DNA of 64,000 bases. Source: M3007 sp046329435 (lineage in GTDB: Bacteria > Bacteroidota > Bacteroidia > Chitinophagales > Saprospiraceae). A program made the translations under genes and the position numbers. Of the stretch, positions 57,438-64,000 are shown piece by piece. Numbering within the stretch: the first letter of the stretch is position 1; every line of letters starts with the position of its first letter. Location: assembly GCA_046329435.1 (NCBI GenBank), contig JAXLUR010000003.1:558001-622000 (forward strand), written 5' to 3'. The notes below the pieces were generated by a model that did not search any database, was not told the origin of the DNA, and saw only the letters and a program-made list of their open reading frames with translations.

Positions 57438-57795
57438 AATCCGCTTCCAGCAGGGCCCTGATTTGCTTTCGGGAGGTTTTGAATATGCGAGAGTGATTGA
57501 CAATCAGGGTGTTGCACAGAAAGCAAACCGAGACAGGGATGCTCAGTTCGCCGTTGGTCAGCACGATCTGGTAGTCGTAACCGCAGCGGCTGAGTACCCC
57601 GCCCGGCTCGAAGCGCCATTTGTCCACAATGGCGGCCAGTTTTTCGCCATCGTCAAGGACGTAGTTTTTGGGCGGCTGTCCGGGGCGGACGTTGGTGGCA
57701 ACGACCCGGAAATTGGACTGGGGCGCACCGACGCCTTCGAAGATTTTCACGCTGTCGCGGGAAGGGCCGAAAAGCGATGTCCAGTAGTTTTTCAT
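57424..57795 (-). CDS. Hypothetical protein (123 aa)
   Basis: ATG at 57795 gives a protein with NYWTSLFGPSRDS at the start, a VDKWRFEPGGVLSRCGYDYQIVLTNGELSIPV centre and a CFLCNTLIVN stretch. I do not recognise it. No signal peptide. The C-x-x-C pair might bind metal or form a disulfide. It overlaps the end of the LRR gene and lies beside the repeat cluster at 57.8-58.1 kb. Confidence 0.55.
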   Translation of the reverse strand: MKNYWTSLFGPSRDSVKIFEGVGAPQSNFRVVATNVRPGQPPKNYVLDDGEKLAAIVDKWRFEPGGVLSRCGYDYQIVLTNGELSIPVSVCFLCNTLIVNHSRIFKTSRKQIRALLEADFRPL

Positions 57796-57837
57796 ACGGG
57801 GAAGATAAGGCGGTTTTTTTCGAAACGACCATGCTAC

Positions 57838-58135
57838 CGATGTTGCGCCCCTACGGGGCGAGTTTCGTTTCGAGCCAACCCAACATCGATCAAAAACACG
57901 CGGTACGCCACCCGCCCCGTAGGGGCGCAACGTCGGTTATTGGTCAAAAACCGTTCGGCATGCGCCGCCTCGTCCTGTCAGGGACGCAACACATCGGTAA
58001 CCCACGATCCCCGCCCCGTAGGGGCGCAACGTCGGTTATTGGTCAAAAACCGTTCGGCATGCGCCGCCTCGTCCTGTCAGGGACGCAACACATCGGTAAC
58101 CCACGATCCCCGCCCCGTAGGGGCGCAACGTCGGT
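57838..58135. repeat. GTTGCGCCCC/GGGGCGCAAC repeat cluster (second)
   Basis: The gap 57796-58208 (413 bp) is filled by one direct unit (CCGATGTTGCGCCCCTACGG near 57838) followed by inverted units (CCCCGTAGGGGCGCAACGTC) and their variants (GTCAGGGACGCAACACATCG). This is the same family as 44937-45192. A long plus-strand frame that runs through it is judged non-coding. Confidence 0.75.
57913..58135. repeat. 99-bp perfect tandem duplication
   Basis: 57913-58011 and 58012-58110 are identical 99-bp units, followed by 25 bp of a third (58111-58135). Each unit contains two inverted GTTGC-type palindromes. Identity indicates recent duplication; 99 bp is divisible by three, so a spurious frame stays open through it. 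Confidence 0.9.
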
Positions 58136-58208
58136 AGCCGCCCCGATAATCCCTTGCTCCTTCACCACCGCAATCCATTGAATTGGGAACACCTCATCCC
58201 GAACAAAC

Positions 58209-58739
58209 CTATCCTTTCAACGCCCCTGCCAATGCCTCGAACCGCTCTGCGATCTCGCCTTTGAAATTCCCGTCGTTCAGGCGGGTTTTCATCACCGATT
58301 CGCTGTCGGTTCTTTTATCGGCGGGCAAGGCCAGGGGAATCGGGAAAGCCTCGCAGCGGATGCATTTATCGCCCAGTAACTGGCCGACTTGCCGAAATAC
58401 CGGCCCGTATCCGAATTTTTCGTCTTTCTTTTCATCGCTGCTGCCACAGGAGGTCACGAATACCAGTTGCCGTATCTCGTCGCGGTATTTGTTGACAAAA
58501 GACCGCAGCGGCGCGATAAACTGCCCCACCCAGATCGGTCCGCAGAGGATAATGCGGTCGTAGTCGGCGAGCCGGGAGCGGAGTTTTTTGTTGCCCAGGT
58601 GCAGGCCTGTCATCATCAGGAACGGCACATCCCAGACAGGCCGGATGGCCTCGATGTCGCAGTGAAGGGCCCCGGCGAGCCGCTCGGCGAGGTAGCGGTT
58701 GCTGCCGGTTTGGGAATAATACAAAACCAGGTTTTTCAT
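58209..58739 (-). CDS. Flavodoxin-like protein
   Basis: 176 residues. The N-terminus LVLYYSQTGSNRYLAERLA is the FMN phosphate-binding loop; ILCGPIWVGQFIAPLRSFV and VFVTSCGSSDEK supply the FMN ring-binding loops. It is slightly long for a flavodoxin, closer to the flavodoxin-like/menaquinone-linked protoporphyrinogen oxidase relatives. It probably carries electrons in the cytoplasm. An overlapping upstream minus-strand frame is not convincing. Confidence 0.85.
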   Translation of the reverse strand: MKNLVLYYSQTGSNRYLAERLAGALHCDIEAIRPVWDVPFLMMTGLHLGNKKLRSRLADYDRIILCGPIWVGQFIAPLRSFVNKYRDEIRQLVFVTSCGSSDEKKDEKFGYGPVFRQVGQLLGDKCIRCEAFPIPLALPADKRTDSESVMKTRLNDGNFKGEIAERFEALAGALKG

Positions 58740-58981
58740 GCCGGTGGATTTTTGGGCAAAGCTCCGGCGGGGTCGGGAGACGCCAACCGACTTTGGTCAA
58801 TGGGGACTGTGATTTTGATTGAGCCGGCGCGCGTCAGGCGGGTTCGGTCTTCCGCCGTAACGATATGAAATACCTCGACGGGGTAATTTTGCCATTGTTT
58901 TACAGCAGCAGGTGCGTACGGCTCCGCATCTGTCCAATAGCGGCCCGGCTCTTTGCGTTTGTCTGTCCACATTGTTTATCC

Positions 58982-59941
58982 ATGCGAAAAATATTCTTCC
59001 TGCCTGCCGTTTCCGCCCTGCTCCTTGCGTGTTTTTGCCTCGTTTTTGCGGCCCTGCCCGAGCCGGTCGATTACCTGAATTACCACCGCGCCTATGCCGG
59101 CGTGGAGGCCCTGATTGTGGCCGAGGATTTCGCTTCGGCGGAAACGCAGCTGGACCGGCTGCTGGAGGAATACGACGTCAGATTTGCCAAAGACCTCGTT
59201 GTGGCGGCCCAGCTCGGCCTGCTCAACCAACACCCCGACAAAGCCCTCCGCTACCTGAACCAGGCGCTGGAAAAAGGCGTCAAATCGGATGTTTTGTTCC
59301 ATATTCCACTCCTTCATACCCGACTGTCGCCCGCCGACTGGCAACAACTCCGCGAACAGGAGCCGGCAGCCCGCAAACGGTATTTCAGCCGGATCGACAC
59401 GGCGTTGTTCCGCGAATTTCACCGCCGCTTCCAGGATGAACAAGACGCCAAAGGCACCGAGCGCTACCGCGATATCGTGTCGGCCAATTACCGGCGCATA
59501 AAAGCCCTACTGGAAAAAGGCCGGTTCCCGGGCGAAGCGCTCATCGGTCTTGACGACCACCGCTACGCCCCCTCGGCCTCCGACGGCAGCCTGAGCAACG
59601 CCAAAGTGATCGCTACCCTGCAACACTACGACTACCCCCTGGGCGAAACCGGCGAGGCGCCCTGGCTGGATGCCATCCGGCAAGGGCTGCTGCACCCGCG
59701 CGAATACGCCGTGGTCTATAATTTTGAAAAAAGCAAGGTTTCCGTCCTGTACCGGCATTCCGGCAAGAGCTGGCCCGTTCTGCCCGAGCGCTGGTTCAAC
59801 TTCCCGTTCGCGCCGCAAAGCGAACAACTCGACCGGGTGAACGCTGACCGTGATGCCATCGGAATCTGCTCCTTCGAGACCGAACGCCGGAAAGACCCCG
59901 TGGAAAAGAAGTATGGCATACGGCTTGATTTCAACTATTAG
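58982..59941 (+). CDS. Secreted or anchored hypothetical protein
   Basis: 319 residues from the ATG at 58982 with an N-terminal hydrophobic segment (FFLPAVSALLLACFCLVFAAL). Residues about 40-110 look like two TPR-type helical hairpins (DFASAETQLDRLLEEYD, HPDKALRYLNQALEKG). The second half has YDYPLGETGEAP, YAVVYNFEKS and a final KKYGIRLDFNY and fits proteins of unknown function common in Bacteroidota. It starts a run of two genes with the next at 59981. Confidence 0.7.
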   Translation: MRKIFFLPAVSALLLACFCLVFAALPEPVDYLNYHRAYAGVEALIVAEDFASAETQLDRLLEEYDVRFAKDLVVAAQLGLLNQHPDKALRYLNQALEKGVKSDVLFHIPLLHTRLSPADWQQLREQEPAARKRYFSRIDTALFREFHRRFQDEQDAKGTERYRDIVSANYRRIKALLEKGRFPGEALIGLDDHRYAPSASDGSLSNAKVIATLQHYDYPLGETGEAPWLDAIRQGLLHPREYAVVYNFEKSKVSVLYRHSGKSWPVLPERWFNFPFAPQSEQLDRVNADRDAIGICSFETERRKDPVEKKYGIRLDFNY

Positions 59942-59980
59942 CGCATCAATCAACAATCGTCCATTTACCCATTGCCCGCC

Positions 59981-61273
59981 ATGCCCCTTTTCGATTTTTT
60001 AAAAAATGCTTTCCGGCCATCGCCGCCCGCCCGCGATACAGCCTCCGTTGCCGTAGAGGGCGAATTGCTCACGCTCGTTCGGCAAGGGCATACTACCCGT
60101 TTGCCGCTCGATCAACTCCAGTCGGTGAGCGGCTGGGCCTATCGCAAGGGCATTTCCGGGCTTGCCCTGACGGCCGCCGGTCGCATGATCTTCGTGCCGA
60201 TGCACGCGGAGGGCTTCGCGGCGCTGCTTCGGTTTTTGATCGTCCGCTGGCAGGTCGATGAGCGGCAATTGAATCGGCTGCAAACCGAATGCGGCGACCT
60301 GCAATGGCTGATCTGGCAGCGGTTCTCTGCTCAAAACGCTTTTGTGGAGGCCGCCGTCGATGCCGAACAATTGCGGAAAAACCTCTGGACGGGCTTTTAC
60401 CTGCGCACCGAAACCGGCCGGCAGGTTCCCTGGGACACGCCTTTTGACCGGCTGCTGCAACAACCATTCGCGCAGCCCTTGCCCGAGGGCGCGGCCTCGC
60501 CCCTGGCCCTGCGGTTTACCGTTCCCGCGCTTTTGGGCAATGTGGCGGTGGAAGGGCTGAGCATCAACCACCCGTTTCTGCGCAAGGACGTGCCGCCCGC
60601 TCACTACCAGGGCCGGCTCCTGTTCGAGGGCGCTGGCGACGCCAACTATTTCACGGCCCGCGACGCCTGGACCGCGCTGTTCGGCCCGCCCGCCGACAGC
60701 AGCGAAACCGCGCAGCGCCTGCAATCCAGCTGGCAATGGGAAGGTCTGGAACTATCGCTCTACTTCGACTACGACAGCGCAGCGACGGCCTCCACCGGGG
60801 CGGCTGTTTTTTTGATCAACAACCGGCGCGGCTATCCCGCTTACTGGCACGACGAGGCCTATGAAAACGGCTTCCGGTTGAGCAGGACCCTGTACCTGGA
60901 TCAGCCCTGCGAGATGCGGATGGACTGGCGCAACAACCCTTTTGCGCGACCCACGCCCGAGGGCATACAGCGCAGCGCCATTTTTCCCGAACGCCCCTTT
61001 CTGATCTGGCTCGACGAGCCGGCGCAACGCATCGGTTTTGCCAATGCGGTTCATGCCGTCATCGTTCCCGGGGCGCATTTCAGGGGGCTGGAGTGCCGGG
61101 TCACGGAGCCTGACAAAGGCCCTGCCCAGGAAGCCCTGCGCGCCCTGGTGCGCTGGCAGGACGCCGAATTTTGGGTAACGGTGGCAGAAGGCCACCCGGG
61201 CGATTTTGAGCGGTGGCGTACAGAAATAGGGACATTTCTGGGCTGTGATGTCGGGATAACAACCGCGGAATAA
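59981..61273 (+). CDS. Hypothetical protein (430 aa)
   Basis: 430 residues from the ATG at 59981 (a TTG at 59972 is in frame). No signal peptide. An N-terminal part (about 1-130) has a PH-like pattern with RLPLDQLQSVSGWAYRKG and LALTAAGRMIFVPMHAEGF; the rest is rich in W, Y and R. I do not recognise a family. It follows the previous gene by 39 bp and is probably co-transcribed. Confidence 0.6.
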   Translation: MPLFDFLKNAFRPSPPARDTASVAVEGELLTLVRQGHTTRLPLDQLQSVSGWAYRKGISGLALTAAGRMIFVPMHAEGFAALLRFLIVRWQVDERQLNRLQTECGDLQWLIWQRFSAQNAFVEAAVDAEQLRKNLWTGFYLRTETGRQVPWDTPFDRLLQQPFAQPLPEGAASPLALRFTVPALLGNVAVEGLSINHPFLRKDVPPAHYQGRLLFEGAGDANYFTARDAWTALFGPPADSSETAQRLQSSWQWEGLELSLYFDYDSAATASTGAAVFLINNRRGYPAYWHDEAYENGFRLSRTLYLDQPCEMRMDWRNNPFARPTPEGIQRSAIFPERPFLIWLDEPAQRIGFANAVHAVIVPGAHFRGLECRVTEPDKGPAQEALRALVRWQDAEFWVTVAEGHPGDFERWRTEIGTFLGCDVGITTAE

Positions 61274-61372
61274 ACCGTTTTTCAACACAATGGAATTGCA
61301 TTTTGACCAGTTCAATTCATAAACGGGCCATGAGAACAACCGCACGGTAAAAAATCCTTTGTGAAAAAAATT

Positions 61373-61416
61373 TGTAGTCAAATAACTACATGTATATTTG
61401 CAGTCAAATGACTACA
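61373..61416. promoter_or_regulatory. Two tandem operators for the ArsR-family regulator
   Basis: Two copies of an 18-bp dyad: TGTAGTCAAATAACTACA (61373-61390) and TGCAGTCAAATGACTACA (61399-61416). Arms TGTAGT/ACTACA are perfect in the first and have one change in the second. The second ends 2 bp before the regulator ATG. This is the classic position and symmetry for self-repression by an ArsR/SmtB-type dimer. Confidence 0.85.
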
Positions 61417-61418
61417 CA

Positions 61419-61742
61419 ATGAATTTGCGCAGAGACGTTTTCCAGGCAATCGCCGACCCTACTCGCCGGGCTATCCTGTTGCTGCTGGCTTCACAATCCA
61501 TGACCGCCGGCGCGATCGCGGCCAATTTCGACACGGCGCGCCCCACCGTATCGAAGCACCTGCAAATCCTCACCGAATGCGAACTGCTGCAGCAGGAACA
61601 ACAGGGCAGGGAAATCCACTACCACCTCAACCCTTTGAAAATGAAAGATATAGCCGATTTTATCGAACCCTTCCGCCGCATGTGGGACGAGCGTTTTGAC
61701 CAACTCGAAGCGGTCATGAAAAACCTTCAAACGCCACAATGA
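61419..61742 (+). CDS. ArsR/SmtB family transcriptional regulator
   Basis: 107 residues from the ATG at 61419. The winged helix is clear: FQAIADPTRRAILLLLASQSMTAGAIAANF, then TARPTVSKHLQILTECELLQQEQQGREIHYHLNP. It lacks metal-binding cysteine clusters, as in the SdpR-like branch. It is followed one base later by an AHSA1 gene and a DUF1801-type gene, the usual ArsR/AHSA1 operon. The two dyads upstream are its likely operators. Confidence 0.93.
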   Translation: MNLRRDVFQAIADPTRRAILLLLASQSMTAGAIAANFDTARPTVSKHLQILTECELLQQEQQGREIHYHLNPLKMKDIADFIEPFRRMWDERFDQLEAVMKNLQTPQ

Positions 61743-61743
61743 C

Positions 61744-62223
61744 ATGGAACGAAAGACACAGGTACACGCCGAAGCCGGCAAACAGGAATTGCGGATCACG
61801 CGGCAGTTCGGTCTGCCCGTCGAACTGCTGTTTCAGGCGCACACCGTGCCCGAGCTCGTGGCGCAGTGGATGAATACAAACGTGCTCCGACTCGAAGCCA
61901 AACGCCACGGCAGCTGGCAATTTGAAACGACCGATGCCGAGGGCAGGGTGGTATTCAGGGCCAACGGGGTATTCCACGAATTTGAGCCCAACCGGAAGAT
62001 CACCCGGACCTTCGAAATGGAAAACGCTCCCTTTGCCGTCCAGCTGGAATTCCTCGAATTCGAAGCCCTGAGCGCCGATACCAGTCGGCTCAATATGCAC
62101 CTTATTTTCAAATCTGTCGCCCTGCGGGACCAGTTGCTGCAAATGCCCTTTGCCGCCGGCCTCAGCATGGCCCACGACCGGCTGGAAGAAACAGCAGGCC
62201 GCTTGCTTCCACCCAATTCATAA
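61744..62223 (+). CDS. SRPBCC/AHSA1 domain protein
   Basis: 159 residues. The ITRQFGLPVELLFQAHTVPELVAQWM, then GSWQFETTDAEGRVVFRANGVFHEF and the final LEETAGRLL are typical of activator-of-Hsp90-like START-fold proteins, which bind a hydrophobic ligand. It follows the ArsR gene by 1 bp and is almost certainly under its control. The ligand is unknown. Confidence 0.9.
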   Translation: MERKTQVHAEAGKQELRITRQFGLPVELLFQAHTVPELVAQWMNTNVLRLEAKRHGSWQFETTDAEGRVVFRANGVFHEFEPNRKITRTFEMENAPFAVQLEFLEFEALSADTSRLNMHLIFKSVALRDQLLQMPFAAGLSMAHDRLEETAGRLLPPNS

Positions 62224-62226
62224 GTC

Positions 62227-62847
62227 ATGGTCACTACCGTCGATGCTTTTTTCGCCTCAGGCTGCGGGCGCTGCCCCAAATTCGATACGCCCGACTGCAA
62301 GGTTCATCGCTGGCAGCGCGAGCTGGCCCTGCTCAGGGCCATCATACTCGACTGCGGCCTGCAGGAAACCTTGAAATGGGGGCACCCTGTGTACACCTTC
62401 GACAACGCCAACGTGCTGCTGCTCGGCGCTTTTTCTGACAACTGCACACTCAGTTTTTTCAAAGGCGCGCTGCTGCACGACGAGGCGGGCATCCTGCGCC
62501 TGCCGGGCGAAAATACCCAGTCGGCCAGGGTGTTGCGCTTCACCGGCCCGAGCGAGATCGAAGCCCTCGAACCGCTTCTTAAAACGTATATTTTCGAAGC
62601 GATCGAAGTGGAAAAAGCCGGCCTGAAAGCCCGTTTCAAGCCTATAGCGGAGCACGCCGTACCCGAAGAATTTCAACAGAAACTGGACGAACACCCCGCC
62701 CTGAGGGCCGCCTTCAAAGCCTTGACGCCTGGCAGGCAGCGCGGCTATCTGATGCATTTTTCGCAGCCCAAACAGGCCTCGACCCGCGCCGCGCGCATAG
62801 AAAAATGTTTGCCGGCTATTTTTGCGGGGAAAGGCCTGAACGAATAG
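62227..62847 (+). CDS. DUF1801/YdeI-OmpD-associated family protein
   Basis: 206 residues. N-terminal DUF1801 part (VHRWQRELALLRAIILDCGLQETLKWGHPVYTFDNANVLLLGAF, read as a continuous block) and a C-terminal YdeI/OmdA-type part (HPALRAAFKALTPGRQRGYLMHFSQPKQASTRAARIEKCLPAI). The family is often encoded with AHSA1 and ArsR genes as here (3-bp gap). Its function is unknown. Confidence 0.9.
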   Translation: MVTTVDAFFASGCGRCPKFDTPDCKVHRWQRELALLRAIILDCGLQETLKWGHPVYTFDNANVLLLGAFSDNCTLSFFKGALLHDEAGILRLPGENTQSARVLRFTGPSEIEALEPLLKTYIFEAIEVEKAGLKARFKPIAEHAVPEEFQQKLDEHPALRAAFKALTPGRQRGYLMHFSQPKQASTRAARIEKCLPAIFAGKGLNE

Positions 62848-62954
62848 GCAAACAGCCGCCACAGAGCCTGTCGGGCTTGCATACCGCCTGCGTTAAACCT
62901 TGGATGCAACAGGGTGTTTTTCTATGCATCTTCTCAACTGAACACGTTCGACAG

Positions 62955-63221
62955 ATGCGCAACACCATCAAATTTTGCTTTTTGCCCCTGCTCGTCATCG
63001 CGTTTTCGATGAGCGCGTGCATGACCAATTACAAAGTTCGCGAAGCAGCGATGCAGGAATGGCTCGCCGGCGCCAAACGCCCGGTCAAGGTCACGAAACA
63101 CCATCCGAACCAGCACCTCGGCGCGACACGAGGCAGCCACTACTACACCCTGATCGACAGCGAGGGCAGGGTGTTTCTGGCCCAAAATGTGCGGTTTGAA
63201 TTGCCGGAAGTGATTGAATAG
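62955..63221 (+). CDS. Small lipoprotein
   Basis: 88 residues from the ATG at 62955 with a lipoprotein signal (LPLLVIAFSMSACMT, C21 or so). The mature part is short, basic and ends in ATRGSHYYTLIDSEGRVFLAQNVRF. I do not recognise a family. A hairpin follows 19 bp downstream. Confidence 0.65.
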   Translation: MRNTIKFCFLPLLVIAFSMSACMTNYKVREAAMQEWLAGAKRPVKVTKHHPNQHLGATRGSHYYTLIDSEGRVFLAQNVRFELPEVIE

Positions 63222-63543
63222 GCCCGGCGAAAGCGGCCCGCAAGCCGGCGGGTTACATTCCCGTATCGCCCGGCTTGCAGGGTTCGTTTTTACAGTTATA
63301 TATTTGACTTGACAACCATCTTTTTTCCTGTCAAGCTTGTTCCACCGTTTGATCTGTCGCCCAATACCCCCCAAACCGCGGCGTATTGGGCGATGGTTTT
63401 GGGGGTATAAACACCGGGAACCACTGGCGAGAGTACGGTCTGCAGAATGCGAACCCAATTGACACTTGTCCCGCAAGCGGGTTGGGGTTAATTGTTTGCT
63501 GCTGGCAAGCAATCGCTCCTGGCCATTAAAAAACAAAAAGAGC
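63222..63543. other. 322-bp intergenic region with three hairpins
   Basis: Stems GCAAGCCGG/CCGGCTTGC (63240-63278, a probable terminator for the lipoprotein gene with a T-run at 63286-63291), CTTGACA/TGTCAAG (63308-63335) and CGCCCAATAC/GTATTGGGCG (63358-63392). No protein frame is convincing. Confidence 0.55.
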
Positions 63544-64000
63544 ATGGACAAAGCAGTACTGATGGCGCTCGTTATAACAATAACGTGTTGCTATTCCAAT
63601 AAAGGGCAAGTCGTTTTCCCGTCGGGAGAGCGGGATCTATTGCAGTTTTTGAATAGCGATGACTGGAAACTCCATCAAATTTGTGTGGACGGAAATTGCA
63701 AAGAAACAAGCAGCGAAGCCGATTACCCTTTTGGAATTGACACCCAAAACCCGGCGCCCAGCTACTGTTCGGATGAAAAAGGCGACTTCTACACCATCGG
63801 GAAATATTATTGGCAAACCGACCCCGAAACGTTTCAGAAAAGCGTGGCGACATGCAGCGACCCCGATTATTTTACGATAGTCGAATATGGCCGGGACGGG
63901 AAAGACATCAACATCAGGTTGTGTACGCCCGACGGTTATTATTCAGGATTACTGAAGGTAATCGACGCCGTTACTATCCAGATTATTGCCGAACGGCCCG
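63544..64000 (+). CDS. Secreted lipoprotein, C-terminus cut by window edge
   Basis: Starting at the ATG 63544 the frame is open to the end, giving 152 residues. The N-terminus (MDKAVLMALVITITCCYSNK) is a short lipoprotein-like signal with C15/C16. The mature part has several cysteines (ICVDGNCKE, SYCSDEKGD, ATCSDPDY, RLCTPDG) that could form disulfides. I do not recognise a family. Its base composition is AT-richer than its neighbours. Confidence 0.6.
   Translation, partial: MDKAVLMALVITITCCYSNKGQVVFPSGERDLLQFLNSDDWKLHQICVDGNCKETSSEADYPFGIDTQNPAPSYCSDEKGDFYTIGKYYWQTDPETFQKSVATCSDPDYFTIVEYGRDGKDINIRLCTPDGYYSGLLKVIDAVTIQIIAERP

Noticed and set aside
57913..58135. A CRISPR array
   Set aside because: Regular repeats are present, but the unit is 99 bp, the second copy is identical over its full length with no variable spacer, and no cas gene is near.
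57463..58137. A 224-codon plus-strand frame across the repeat cluster with a repeated 33-residue unit
   Set aside because: It lies opposite the hypothetical gene 57424-57795 and then runs through palindromic DNA repeats; the repeat is caused by the 99-bp tandem unit, not by protein selection.
58736..58972. A 78-codon minus-strand frame that overlaps the flavodoxin start by ATGA
   Set aside because: The overlap is tempting, but the protein is low in complexity, has no recognisable family and occupies the promoter region of the divergent gene at 58982.

Overview
This window is chromosomal DNA from a Bacteroidota bacterium, most likely of the Saprospiria. The evidence is: secreted proteins with C-terminal type IX secretion sorting domains, one of them with a HYR domain; perfect Bacteroidota -7 promoter boxes (TAnnTTTG) in front of several genes; Bacteroidota-style YbeY; DUF5777 beta-barrel proteins; and acidic residues just after the lipobox cysteine, as in the Bacteroidota surface-lipoprotein export signal. 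GC looks to be in the mid to upper 50s percent by eye, with a few AT-richer islands. I saw no rRNA, tRNA or CRISPR array.

Layout. 1-2.8 kb (minus): a redox cluster of a two-domain cytochrome-like lipoprotein, a CYYDN lipoprotein, an OB-fold protein, a YceI protein and a truncated-by-window DUF5777 barrel. 2.9-12.8 kb: a small membrane protein, uvrA, a large T9SS cargo protein, a GNAT enzyme, a divergent HxlR regulator/DJ-1-family pair, and a frameshifted GxxExxY gene. 12.9-15.7 kb: an operon of beta-carbonic anhydrase, bestrophin, TMEM175-type channel and an NAD(P)-binding oxidoreductase. 15.8-27.2 kb: an exopolysaccharide region with three GT2 glycosyltransferases, a pseudo-receiver protein, a pseudo-receiver/sugar-transferase fusion, an acyltransferase-3, an MBOAT and two SGNH hydrolases. 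27.2-44.4 kb: mostly housekeeping genes (hpt, rnhB, panD, asnS, ybeY, a 2-oxoacid dehydrogenase E2), a GH13 amylase, and an ABC ATPase with a permease/M1-aminopeptidase fusion.

44.4-45.4 kb is gene-free and packed with repeats: a MITE-like element, a long inverted repeat and GTTGCGCCCC-type palindromes. 46.4-51.4 kb holds a second redox cluster that is clearly paralogous to the one at the left edge (cytochrome lipoprotein, CYYDN lipoprotein, DUF5777 barrel, two-domain cytochrome lipoprotein, YceI), followed by a MauG/cytochrome c peroxidase. The cytochrome-like proteins carry CXXCH but also widened CX3CH, CX4CH and CX5CH motifs. The rest includes gamma-carbonic anhydrase-like, VanZ-like, SH3b and dprA genes, an LRR protein, a flavodoxin, and an ArsR/AHSA1 operon with two visible operators.

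The two most interesting things I found are (1) the two paralogous cytochrome/barrel/YceI clusters with unusual heme motifs, and (2) an AT-rich two-gene cassette inserted exactly after dprA, with a 69-bp copy of the dprA 3' end at its far side (68/69 identical), which looks like a gene-restoring integration without any integrase. Function predictions come from reading motifs by eye; no database search was run.
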